From JANRIC01 sp033765345 (GTDB taxonomy: Bacteria > Bacteroidota > Bacteroidia > Cytophagales > Microscillaceae), in assembly GCA_033765345.1 (NCBI GenBank), contig JANRIC010000194.1, forward strand, positions 1 through 17,837: a stretch of 17,837 nucleotides of DNA, written 5' to 3'. Below are positions 1 through 7,372 of the stretch, in pieces (the stretch's first letter is position 1; each line of letters opens with the position of its first letter). Both the position numbers and the translations under genes were made by a program. The notes under the pieces were generated by a model. That model was not told the DNA's origin and made no database searches. It saw only the letters and a list, made by a program, of their open reading frames with translations.

Positions 1-14
1 TTTCTGGATAATTT

Positions 15-45
15 TGTTTGTGTAAACTTACTTATTACACAAACA
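15..45. repeat. 11-bp inverted repeat (hairpin) downstream of the TIGR04255 gene
   Basis: TGTTTGTGTAA at 15-25 pairs perfectly with TTACACAAACA at 35-45 around a 9-nt loop. It lies just beyond the stop of the truncated minus-strand gene, so it could end that transcript, but there is no clear T-run after it on that strand. It could equally be a remnant of an element end. The pairing is seen directly; the role is unknown. Confidence 0.4.
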
Positions 46-119
46 TATTATATTTTGTTAAACCCAAAATTTTAAAAATAAATTTTCTTTTTTTAAAAAT
101 ATGCAAATATTATTCTTTT

Positions 120-545
120 TTACAACCTGAGTAGTAACAAATCTTGATATTGTAGGATAAGAATAATATTTTCCTTAGTTTTCACCAAATCAAAAACCTC
201 GTGCAAATTCTTCATTGCATCAACACATCGATTTTTGTATTCCTCCCATTCATACTTGGAGTCGTTTGTATTTACTGTAAGAAGCCCCGGTCCTACCTGA
301 ATAAGAGGATAATTATCTTCTGCAACTCTAAATCTATGACTTGGGTTGTGGAGATATAACTCCATAGGTACTTCTTGTGGTTGTAAACTTTCCCGAAAAG
401 GGTATTCATTTTTTATCTTCGCATATAAATCCCCATGAAGATATTGATGCTTATCTAATTCCTCTTTACTTTGAATTGCCCATCTCAATTCAAAAATCAC
501 TTCTACTAAAGGTGCATTTGGTAATTTATTCATTCCTATATCCAT
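120..545 (-). CDS. TIGR04255-family protein, C-terminally truncated (probable pseudogene)
   Basis: The N-terminus carries the hallmark of the TIGR04255 family, KLPNAPLVEVIFELRW, followed by a YPFRE segment, HRFR, and PLIQVGPGLLTVN. Family members are usually about 250 residues; this frame stops after 141. The last residues (LILQYQDLLLL) align in style with the conserved L-x-Y-I-N strand of the family, so the stop falls in mid-domain. In another minus-strand frame, codons at 123-58 read VKKNNICIFLKKENLFLKFW before a second stop, which resembles the expected continuation and suggests a frameshift near 121-126; AT-rich sequence could also give this by chance. The start may be codon 1 or the Met at residue 5, where family homology begins. 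The biochemical role of the family is not established, though members are sporadically distributed and often lie in accessory regions. Confidence 0.7.
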   Translation of the reverse strand: MDIGMNKLPNAPLVEVIFELRWAIQSKEELDKHQYLHGDLYAKIKNEYPFRESLQPQEVPMELYLHNPSHRFRVAEDNYPLIQVGPGLLTVNTNDSKYEWEEYKNRCVDAMKNLHEVFDLVKTKENIILILQYQDLLLLRL

Positions 546-756
546 CGATAATTCATATTCAATATTAATATTTATGATAGAAAAAACAAAATAAAGTAAC
601 TTATTTTCAGCTATTTAGAGTCATTAAATTTGAAATTATGACTATCTCTGTATTTAGCAATATAAATAAATCTTTCCTGATGGCTATTTTATGATTGTAT
701 ACTTCACCCCTTCACTGAATTACCCTCTCCAAATACTTGCTTGGCTGACATGATTT

Positions 757-1380
757 ATGTATTTTTATATCAGGATGTTTGCAAATAACGTCTATTTAAT
801 TGAATATCAAATGCATACGATTGAACCCTTTTATAATTGGGAGAGACATTATCGGGCGGATAGCGATGCAAGGTCTCCTTTTTACGGACGTAAATACGCC
901 GAACAATATGTTCACGATATTTATGGCTATTATATCCATCCCGAATGGGATTGGATCGGCTCCGAAACGCTTTTTATCAAGATACTTTATGTGGATTATA
1001 ACCGACGTTTTGCGGTCATAGAAATGTTTGGGGAATGGAATGATACCCTACACAATGATATTATGCATTTCAAACGCACGGTTATTGACCGCTTGGTTAG
1101 AAATAATATCAATCAGTTTATTCTTATCGGGGAAAACATACTCAACTTCCACGGTTCGGATGAATGTTACTATGAAGAATGGTTTGAGGATGTAGAGGAT
1201 GGCTGGATCGCTGCGGTGAGCTTTAGAGAGTTTGTAGAAGATGAATGGAAAAAATACCACCTTGATTATTATATCAATTTTGGTGGTACTTTGGAAATTT
1301 TAAATTGGCGCACCATGAAGCCGCTTCGTTTTTATGAGCAGGTTAAATCACAAATCGTAAAGCGAATCGGTACAATTTAA
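757..1380 (+). CDS. conserved hypothetical protein, aromatic-rich, Cytophagales-type
   Basis: A 207-residue soluble protein with no signal peptide and no membrane segment. It is unusually rich in Tyr, Trp and Phe, with segments such as YGYYIHPEWDWIGSETLF, FAVIEMFGEWND, ILIGENILNFHGSDECYYEEWFEDVEDGW and LDYYINFGG. The regular alternation of hydrophobic strands and charged turns suggests an alpha/beta fold. I know this pattern from uncharacterised Cytophagales proteins but can name no function or catalytic motif. The ATG at 775 (residue 7) is an alternative start: a TATTTTTA box at 759-766, similar to the -7 promoter motif, lies between the two candidate starts, which would favour 775. The gene stands alone, divergent from the TIGR04255 gene and convergent with the carbonic-anhydrase-like gene. 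The 211 bp upstream hold no other gene. Confidence 0.8.
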   Translation: MYFYIRMFANNVYLIEYQMHTIEPFYNWERHYRADSDARSPFYGRKYAEQYVHDIYGYYIHPEWDWIGSETLFIKILYVDYNRRFAVIEMFGEWNDTLHNDIMHFKRTVIDRLVRNNINQFILIGENILNFHGSDECYYEEWFEDVEDGWIAAVSFREFVEDEWKKYHLDYYINFGGTLEILNWRTMKPLRFYEQVKSQIVKRIGTI

Positions 1381-1521
1381 TTGTATAAGGAGATTTGGTT
1401 ATATGATTTCTGAAAGCCAAGTTAGCTAATTTAGCGATAAGTGCTTGTTAATGAGATCATAATAATTGTTAATAAATCTTTAATGTTTTGAGTCGGAAAT
1501 AGGTCGTTTTGTCCTAACTGC

Positions 1522-2037
1522 TTATCCTTCCTGAAACCAAGCTGCGTATTTTGGATAGGCATTGGCAATCCGCTCTATTTCACTCATGGTATATTCATTG
1601 GTGCTTTTGATAAATTTGGCCGGATTGCCTGCCCAAATTTGACCGGATTCTACCACGGTATTTTGCAGTACCACCGCCCCTGCACCAATGATTGATCCGC
1701 TTTTGATCAAAACACCATCCATCACAATGGCTCCCATTCCAATAAGCACGTGGTCTTCAACCGTACATCCGTGTACAATGGCATTGTGTGCAATGGATAC
1801 CGAACTACCAATGATCGTTTCATTGCGTTGATAGGTTGCGTGGATTACCACGCCGTCCTGCACATTTACCTTATCTCCTAGTGTAATCGGACTCACATCC
1901 CCTCGTACTACAGCATTGAACCATACGCTACATTGTGATCCCATTTTTACCTGTCCGACCACAACAGCAGTATCTGCCAAAAAACAATCTTCTCCAATTT
2001 CGGGCGAAAAGCCCCTGACTGATTTGATTAAAGCCAT
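1522..2037 (-). CDS. gamma-carbonic anhydrase family hexapeptide-repeat protein (YrdA/PaaY-like)
   Basis: The 171 residues form a left-handed beta-helix of hexapeptide repeats. Metal-ligand histidines of the gamma class are at positions expected for the family: His66 (VVIHAT), His84 and His89 (SIAHNAIVHGC). Arg45 and Asp47 in the VRGDVSPI segment and Gln60 in NVQDG match active-site residues of this family. The proton-shuttle acidic loop of archaeal Cam is missing, as in most YrdA/CaiE/PaaY-like bacterial members, many of which have little or no demonstrated carbonic anhydrase activity. It is therefore a cytoplasmic trimeric metal-binding protein, possibly a carbonic anhydrase or a thioesterase-like enzyme; the substrate cannot be told from sequence. 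It is divergently arranged to the dehydrogenase gene with about 120 bp between the likely start codons, and seems monocistronic. Confidence 0.9.
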   Translation of the reverse strand: MALIKSVRGFSPEIGEDCFLADTAVVVGQVKMGSQCSVWFNAVVRGDVSPITLGDKVNVQDGVVIHATYQRNETIIGSSVSIAHNAIVHGCTVEDHVLIGMGAIVMDGVLIKSGSIIGAGAVVLQNTVVESGQIWAGNPAKFIKSTNEYTMSEIERIANAYPKYAAWFQEG

Positions 2038-2087
2038 AATTATTTTGTTTTATAATGCTTAACTCTTTTTGACTTAAAGATAAAAAT

Positions 2088-2095
2088 TATTCTTG
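2088..2095 (+). promoter_or_regulatory. putative -7 promoter box for the dehydrogenase gene
   Basis: TATTCTTG matches seven of eight positions of the Bacteroidota -7 consensus TAnnTTTG. A TTTG lies upstream at 2068-2071 with a 16-bp spacer, shorter than the usual 19 or so. Transcription would begin near 2100, which removes a possible TTG start at 2093 and supports the ATG at 2156. Confidence 0.4.
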
Positions 2096-2155
2096 CGATG
2101 TAGTATTTTTTTAGAAGAAATAGTAGATTGGAAAAAGATTAATCATCTCCCAAGT

Positions 2156-3010
2156 ATGAAAGACAAAATATGCGTCATTACAGGTGCTAACTCCGGAATC
2201 GGTAAATCTATGGCCAAAACCATCGCCCGAAAAAATGCCCGGATCGTAATGGTCTGTAGAAACCTTGAAAAAGCCGAACAGACCAGGCAGGAAATCATCT
2301 CTGAAACCCGAAACGAAGCCATAGACATTTTTCTGGCTGACCTTTCCAAACAAGCTGAAATCCGAAAAGTAGCCGAAGAAATCCAAAGTAAATATGCTCG
2401 AATTGATGTACTCATCAACAATGCAGGACTTATCGCCAAATCTTATCGGGAACTTACCCAAGACGGATTAGAACTCACCTTTGCGATCAATCATATCGCC
2501 TATTTTATGCTTACAAATCTCCTCATCGATCAGGTCAAAGCAAGCGGTAAAGGCCGAATCATCAGCGTATCTTCCGAAGCGCACCGATTTGCTACACTCG
2601 ACTTAGAGAATCTTCAGCTTGAAAAAGGCTACAATAATATGAAAGCCTACGCCCTGTCTAAATTGTGTAATATTCTTTTTACCCGTGAATTAGCCAAAAG
2701 GCTTCAAGGAACAGACATAGTTGCGAATTGTTTCCATCCAGGAGGGGTCGCTACCAACTTTGCCCAAGATGCCTCTCCCTGGATGCGTACCCTGATGAAT
2801 CTTGGTAAACCTTTCCTCAGCACCCCCGACCAAGGTGCCGATACCGGAGTCTATCTCGCTACCAATCCCGAAGTAGGAAATATCAGCGGCGAGTATTTTG
2901 CCCGTCGCCACGTGAAACTTAGTAGCAGAGAGGCACGAGATGAACTCAAAGCCAAACGCCTTTGGGAAGTCAGTGCCGAACTTAGCAAACTAAAAGAAAC
3001 AATTTACTAA
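2156..3010 (+). CDS. short-chain dehydrogenase/reductase (retinol-dehydrogenase-like SDR)
   Basis: A 284-residue classical SDR using NAD(P)H. The Rossmann dinucleotide-binding motif TGANSGIG is at residues 9-16, the structural NNAG at 88-91, the catalytic Ser in ISVSS near 139, and the catalytic Tyr165/Lys169 in YALSK. Arg35 after the second strand (VCRN) favours NADP(H). The overall pattern, including FHPGGVATNF after the active site, resembles the RDH11-14/WW-oxidoreductase branch that is common in bacteria with unknown substrates. The frame is open up to a TTG at 2093, but the ATG at 2156 was chosen because it places the Rossmann motif at its usual distance from the N-terminus and follows the putative promoter. 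It is followed by two hairpins and a T-run, so it is likely transcribed alone. The actual substrate is unknown. Confidence 0.88.
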   Translation: MKDKICVITGANSGIGKSMAKTIARKNARIVMVCRNLEKAEQTRQEIISETRNEAIDIFLADLSKQAEIRKVAEEIQSKYARIDVLINNAGLIAKSYRELTQDGLELTFAINHIAYFMLTNLLIDQVKASGKGRIISVSSEAHRFATLDLENLQLEKGYNNMKAYALSKLCNILFTRELAKRLQGTDIVANCFHPGGVATNFAQDASPWMRTLMNLGKPFLSTPDQGADTGVYLATNPEVGNISGEYFARRHVKLSSREARDELKAKRLWEVSAELSKLKETIY

Positions 3011-3014
3011 TTTT

Positions 3015-3070
3015 TGTGACCATAAAGTCACATTTATAAAAGCATGAATATGACTTGGTAGTCACTTTTT
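3015..3070 (+). terminator. tandem hairpin terminator after the dehydrogenase gene
   Basis: Two short stems follow the stop codon. TGTGAC (3015-3020) pairs with GTCACA (3027-3032). TGACT (3051-3055) pairs with AGTCA (3060-3064) around a 4-nt loop and is followed by CTTTTTT. The second has the form of an intrinsic terminator, though its stem is short. Confidence 0.5.
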
Positions 3071-3375
3071 TAACGTGTGTTATGCTTCTTTTCACCCATA
3101 GGGCATCTCATAAACACACAAAATGTTATTGTTAAGAATAAATATTAAAATAACATATTTAAACCCCAAAATCATCTCTTTTTAAAGGTTTTTGAGGTTA
3201 AATTGCGATTTTGAAGCTATTGAAACCACCATAAAATTTTAAACAAATGGATTTTTACGTGGTTTTAACAAATAAAATTTCATTATTAACCCAAAAACCA
3301 AATATCCTTCATGTTTCAAAAAAATCACTGAAACTTGCCGATATTGGGCATTAAGCATTCTAAATTTATTGTATT
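3071..3375. other. intergenic region with several nested hairpins, no gene seen
   Basis: I see no credible coding frame here. Three further imperfect stems can be drawn. ATGTTATT (3123-3130) plus TTAA (3132-3135) pair with TTAA (3145-3148) and AATAACAT (3149-3156). AACCCCAAAA (3162-3171) pairs with TTTTGAGGTT (3190-3199) with one mismatch. AAACCAC (3223-3229) pairs with GTGGTTT (3259-3265), with TAAAAT/ATTTTTA nested inside. AT-rich sequence forms such pairs easily, so this could be chance; it could also be an untranslated structured RNA. No match to a known RNA family was recognised. Confidence 0.35.
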
Positions 3376-3406
3376 TCTGCCAAATGAAAAAAACTTTGTA
3401 CTTTTG
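3376..3406 (+). promoter_or_regulatory. Bacteroidota-type promoter of hemE
   Basis: TACTTTTG at 3399-3406 is a full match to the TAnnTTTG -7 element, and TCTG at 3376-3379 matches three of four bases of the TTTG -33 element at the preferred 19-bp spacing. With the -7 element ending four bases before the ATG at 3411, transcription would start at or within a few bases of the start codon, implying a leaderless or nearly leaderless mRNA. Confidence 0.6.
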
Positions 3407-3410
3407 AGCT

Positions 3411-4439
3411 ATGCAACTTCAAAATGATTTAATCCTCCAAACTCTTCGTGGAGAACAAACTCCCCGAAAACCGGTCTGGCTGATGCGACAAGCCGGACGT
3501 ATACTCCCCGAATATCGTGCTATTCGCAATAGCCTAAGCAGCTTTATTGAATTGGTGACTCAACCCGAGCTGGCAGCCGAAGTAACGATCCAGCCTGTTG
3601 ATATCCTCCAGGTAGATGCTGCTATTATTTTCTCAGATATTCTTGTAGTACCCGAAGCTATGGGTGTACCCTATCTTATGGAAGAACGGAAAGGACCGAT
3701 CTTTCCTGACCCCATCAAAACCGAAGCTGATATTCAAAAAATACGGGTTGCAAGGCCTGAAGAAGACTTGTTTTATGTATTGGAAGCTATCCGAATAAGT
3801 AAAAAAAAGCTGGCTCAACGAGTTCCTTTGATTGGTTTTGCAGGTGCCCCCTGGACCATATTTGCCTACATGGTGGAAGGGCAGGGTAGTAAGACCTTCT
3901 CCCAAGCCAAAAGAATGCTTTACCAAAGACCAGATTTGGCACACCGGCTTTTGAATAAAATCACACAGAGTACAATTGCCTACCTCAAAGCACAGATTCA
4001 AGCAGGAGCTGACTTGGTACAAGTTTTCGATTCCTGGGCAGGCTTACTGAGCCCTACACAATATGAAGAGTTTTCTTTAAGGTATATTCGAGAAATAAGC
4101 GAAGCTGTCCAGGAAGTTCCCCTAATTATATTTGCCAAAGGAGCTCATTTTGCCTTAGAATCTTTGTCTAAATTAAATGTCCAAGCAATTGGATTGGATT
4201 GGACACTTAACCCGGTACAAGTACGCAAGCAGGTAGGAGATGAAAAAGTGCTTCAAGGGAATCTAGATCCCTGCCTGCTTTATGCCCCCGATGAAGTATT
4301 GGTAGAAGAAACTCAAAAAATGCTGGAAGCCTTTGGTGCCAAACATATCGCTAACTTGGGGCATGGGGTATACCCGGATACAGACCCTGAAAAGGTAAAG
4401 TTGTTTATTCAAACGGTAAAAAACTTTGCTGGAAGATGA
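3411..4439 (+). CDS. hemE: uroporphyrinogen decarboxylase
   Basis: The enzyme converts uroporphyrinogen III to coproporphyrinogen III by removing four acetate carboxyls, a cytoplasmic step of heme synthesis. At 342 residues it has the usual family length. The N-terminal substrate-binding motif LMRQAGR (Arg26, Arg30) is present, as are the catalytic Asp76 in IIFSDIL, Tyr153 in GAPWTIFAYMVEG, Ser208 in FDSWAG, and His318 in NLGHGVYPDTD near the C-terminus. These correspond to the conserved active-site residues of characterised UroD enzymes. No other heme genes lie beside it in the window; it looks monocistronic, with its own promoter directly upstream, and is convergent with the bcp gene. The identification is secure. 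Confidence 0.97.
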   Translation: MQLQNDLILQTLRGEQTPRKPVWLMRQAGRILPEYRAIRNSLSSFIELVTQPELAAEVTIQPVDILQVDAAIIFSDILVVPEAMGVPYLMEERKGPIFPDPIKTEADIQKIRVARPEEDLFYVLEAIRISKKKLAQRVPLIGFAGAPWTIFAYMVEGQGSKTFSQAKRMLYQRPDLAHRLLNKITQSTIAYLKAQIQAGADLVQVFDSWAGLLSPTQYEEFSLRYIREISEAVQEVPLIIFAKGAHFALESLSKLNVQAIGLDWTLNPVQVRKQVGDEKVLQGNLDPCLLYAPDEVLVEETQKMLEAFGAKHIANLGHGVYPDTDPEKVKLFIQTVKNFAGR

Positions 4440-4531
4440 TCGATTTTCAAAATTTATAGGTCTTTTCCGATAGAAATATTGGCTTAATTTACATAATGCT
4501 TAGGAGCAAATTATAATATCTTAGTTATCAA

Positions 4532-4978
4532 TTACTTAAGCTTTTTTAATATTTCTTTGATATGTCTTTTTGCATCAAAAAGATTCTCATAAACCGCAAC
4601 AATGGTATGGTTTTTATCCAAAAGATAAGTAATCCGACGGATGACACCAAAAAGTGCGTAGAGAGCTCCATACTGTTGGGCTACCTTTCCGTCTGTATCT
4701 GAAAGGAGATGAAAAGGCAGATTATAGGCTTTTCTAAATTTTTGATGTGTTTCAATAGAATCGCGGCTGATTCCTACCACATCAATTTCAAGGTCTGAGA
4801 ACTGCACAATGTTATCCCTGAAATCGCAGGCTTCCATGGTACAACCTGGGGTGAAATCCTTGGGATAAAAGAACAAAACGCAGGCTTTTTCATGCATGTT
4901 TTGAGAAAGCGTAAAATCCTGCCCCAAAGTAGAGGGCAAAGTAAAATCCGGAGCGGGATTATGTATAGGTAAGGCCAT
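4532..4978 (-). CDS. bcp: thioredoxin-dependent thiol peroxidase (Bcp/PrxQ-type peroxiredoxin)
   Basis: A 148-residue AhpC/TSA-family peroxiredoxin of the Bcp/PrxQ class, which reduces hydrogen and alkyl peroxides in the cytoplasm using thioredoxin as donor. The active-site segment FYPKDFTPGCTMEACDFRD carries the peroxidatic Cys46 and a second Cys51 five residues later, the arrangement of atypical two-cysteine PrxQ enzymes. Thr43 and Pro44 before the cysteine, and Arg124 in the RRITYLLDK segment, complete the usual catalytic set. The start ATG at 4978 fits the family length. The gene is convergent with hemE and divergent from the sensor at 5129. No strong promoter box was seen upstream. Confidence 0.95.
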   Translation of the reverse strand: MALPIHNPAPDFTLPSTLGQDFTLSQNMHEKACVLFFYPKDFTPGCTMEACDFRDNIVQFSDLEIDVVGISRDSIETHQKFRKAYNLPFHLLSDTDGKVAQQYGALYALFGVIRRITYLLDKNHTIVAVYENLFDAKRHIKEILKKLK

Positions 4979-5095
4979 GTTTTATACTGTTTATTTATAA
5001 AACCCAGATAAAGCATCAAGGGTTCTCGATCTTATAAATAACTTAAATGATGGAATCAATTACATAAATCCTGATATAAAACTCCCTTCATTTCG

Positions 5096-5103
5096 TATTT
5101 TTG
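5096..5103 (+). promoter_or_regulatory. putative -7 promoter box of the GAF/PAS sensor gene
   Basis: TATTTTTG is a full match to TAnnTTTG. The -33 region is poor. Transcription would begin near 5107, about 20 bases before the ATG at 5129. Confidence 0.45.
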
Positions 5104-5128
5104 TATAACAGCAAAATAAAGCATTGAT

Positions 5129-7213
5129 ATGAATCCGTTTAAATTTAATTCCATCAAAAGTCAACTCGTTCAATTTTTTTTACTCCTCTGTTTAGTGGCT
5201 GCGGCAGGCATAATTTTCACACAATTTCAAACCCAAAAGCTCAACCAACTTAATGAAAATATAACCGGAATACATCATCATATCAACCATTTTGCTGATA
5301 AACTGGAAGCCGAAGTAAATTATCTTGCTTTTTTAAGTTATGATTATTTTGCGCTCAATCAATCTCACGTAAAAGCTCGGATCAATGGTATTTGGGAAAA
5401 TCGTATTTTGACTTATTCCGATTCACTCAGTAGACTGGCTCAATTAACAGGTGATCTTAAAATGGAGCAGCAAGCCTACGAAATTAGAAAAGAAATTATC
5501 AAATTAAAACCTTACTGGACTCGTCTTCTGACTGAAAACTATGCTGAAGATCAAAAAAATAAATGGATTAAACTGGATAAAGAATATGATTTATTAATCA
5601 ATCGAATCCGAAAACAACTCCAGATCATTGGCAATGAATCCAAAACATCAATCAACTTTGACGGCGTTCAGCTTACTGAAAACATACAACGCACTCAAAT
5701 TTTCCTAACAATTTTTATTCTTTTGATTTTGGTACTTGGTTTTTTGACAGGTTTATACCTCATAAACAAAACTTTACAAAATCATTTGAATATTAGCGAA
5801 AAACTACAATCATTGAGAGAAGGAAATCTCAGTACTAAAATAGAAAACTCCATCGAGGAGTTTCAATCTCTGGTATTTAATACCAATGAACTCATAGATA
5901 CTTTTTCACGCCTCAAAGATATGGCTACAGAGGTAAGTAATGGAAAATATGATACGCATATCAAAGTATTTGATAATAAAGGAATACTTGGAAACGCCTT
6001 ATCCAGTATGAGAAGTAGCTTACAAAAAATTTCTATCGAGAACCGCGAAAGAAACTGGATGAACGAAGGATATGCCAAGTTTGCCGAAATTCTCAGGAAT
6101 TCAAGCCGTGATAGTGATAGCACCGTTTTTTATGAAAATGTCATTAGCAGCCTTGTAAGGTATCTTGATATCCATCAGGGTGGTATTTTTGCTTTGAATG
6201 ATGAATCCAAAGATCGTCCTCCTTTTATGGAATTAAAAGCTACCTATGCTTTTGAGCGAAAAAAATATCTGATTCGTCATATCCCCAAAGAAGAAGGTTT
6301 AATCGGGCAAGCATGGCGAGAGAAAGATATAATCTTAATTACCGATGTGCCTTACAATTATTCACACATCAACTCCGGTTTGGGGCAGTTCAAACCCAAA
6401 AGTATTCTGATTGCGCCTCTAATTACCAACGAACAGGTACTTGGTGTTATAGAGCTCGCTTCCATGAAACCCATTCAGCCCGTTCAAATTGCATTTATTG
6501 AACGATTAAGCGAAAGTATTGCCACTACGATCGCCCGTCTTAAAGTAGACGTTGAAACAGGCAAGCTACTCGACGAATCGCGCTTTATGGCCGAACGCAT
6601 GAGATCTCAGGAAGAAGAAATGATGCAAAGTATGGAAGAATTGGTCGCTACTCAAGAAAAAATGGAGCTTAACTCTAACGAGATGCGTACTCAGCTCAAA
6701 GCCCTAAACGGTTCCTTCATTATGATGGAAATGAATACACAAGGTTTTTTTATCAAAGTTAATGAACTCTTGCTCAAAACCACAGGCTACTCCACTGAAG
6801 AGATTCTTAATCAGCATTACACCATTTTATACAATAAAAAGGCTACTCCCGAAAATACTATCGAGGATTGGGAAGATGTATTAAGAGGAAATTATATCAG
6901 AGGAGAGTTTTTAAGGTACCGCAAAAACGGAGAACCTTTCTGGCTGTATGAAGTAATGTATCCGCTTTTTAATACTCAAGGTGAAATCTATAAAGTATGT
7001 ATTGTTGGCTATGACATCAGTAAGCAAAAAGAACAGGAGCAAAAAATCAAAGAACAACTGAATGAGCTTTATATGAGCAAACGTGATGTCGTAAATCGCA
7101 TTCGAGAAATAGAAGGAAAAGCCCGTAATAAGATCACGAAATTAAAGCTGGATTTCAACGAACAAATCAAGGAAAAAGATAGAATTATCGCCGAATTGAA
7201 GCAAGAATCTTAA
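5129..7213 (+). CDS. membrane sensor with HAMP, GAF and PAS domains but no output domain
   Basis: The 694-residue protein has a membrane segment at about 12-32, an extracytoplasmic helical sensor region at about 33-188, and a second membrane segment at 189-212. A HAMP-like linker follows (213-302, probably two tandem units), then a GAF domain (about 330-470), a coiled coil (471-525, EEEMMQSMEELVATQEKM-type), a PAS domain (about 530-633, with GYSTEEIL and FWLYEVMYPLFNTQGE) and a C-terminal coiled coil (634-694). No histidine-kinase, GGDEF, EAL, phosphatase or methyl-accepting domain follows; the protein ends in charged helix. It must therefore pass its signal by protein contact or by conformational change to a partner, perhaps a kinase encoded elsewhere. 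Its first residues (KFNSIKSQLVQFFLL) resemble those of the kinase at 12032. Such GAF-PAS proteins without an effector are common in Cytophagales, but their outputs are not known. Confidence 0.88.
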   Translation: MNPFKFNSIKSQLVQFFLLLCLVAAAGIIFTQFQTQKLNQLNENITGIHHHINHFADKLEAEVNYLAFLSYDYFALNQSHVKARINGIWENRILTYSDSLSRLAQLTGDLKMEQQAYEIRKEIIKLKPYWTRLLTENYAEDQKNKWIKLDKEYDLLINRIRKQLQIIGNESKTSINFDGVQLTENIQRTQIFLTIFILLILVLGFLTGLYLINKTLQNHLNISEKLQSLREGNLSTKIENSIEEFQSLVFNTNELIDTFSRLKDMATEVSNGKYDTHIKVFDNKGILGNALSSMRSSLQKISIENRERNWMNEGYAKFAEILRNSSRDSDSTVFYENVISSLVRYLDIHQGGIFALNDESKDRPPFMELKATYAFERKKYLIRHIPKEEGLIGQAWREKDIILITDVPYNYSHINSGLGQFKPKSILIAPLITNEQVLGVIELASMKPIQPVQIAFIERLSESIATTIARLKVDVETGKLLDESRFMAERMRSQEEEMMQSMEELVATQEKMELNSNEMRTQLKALNGSFIMMEMNTQGFFIKVNELLLKTTGYSTEEILNQHYTILYNKKATPENTIEDWEDVLRGNYIRGEFLRYRKNGEPFWLYEVMYPLFNTQGEIYKVCIVGYDISKQKEQEQKIKEQLNELYMSKRDVVNRIREIEGKARNKITKLKLDFNEQIKEKDRIIAELKQES

Positions 7214-7314
7214 TCAATCCCACTTTTTTATTTAAAATTATCCATTCCACTTAAGAAACAAGACTCCTAAGAAAATTTATTGAGGGCATGGCTTCTTATT
7301 CAAACCAATTCCTA

Positions 7315-7322
7315 TATTTTTG
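7315..7322 (+). promoter_or_regulatory. putative -7 promoter box of the parA cassette
   Basis: TATTTTTG fully matches TAnnTTTG; no good -33 element is seen. It would give a leader of roughly 45 bases before the parA ATG at 7373. The two following genes have no comparable box in their short upstream gaps, which supports co-transcription. Confidence 0.4.
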
Positions 7323-7372
7323 CAATCAGAGCTGTTTGGTATCTCCTATCTTCATCATAAAGTAAAAAACTC

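Noticed and set aside
1048..1260. minus-strand frame inside the aromatic-rich gene
   Set aside because: It is antisense to a well-formed coding sequence, with no family resemblance.
2093..2155. TTG-initiated extension of the dehydrogenase
   Set aside because: The extra 21 residues are not typical of the family, overlap the putative -7 box, and place the Rossmann motif too far from the N-terminus.
2909..2918. CACGTGAAAC, a half of the canonical parS palindrome TGTTTCACGTGAAACA
   Set aside because: Only the right half matches; it lies inside the dehydrogenase coding sequence, far from the parA cassette, and encodes conserved-looking residues. Best read as chance.
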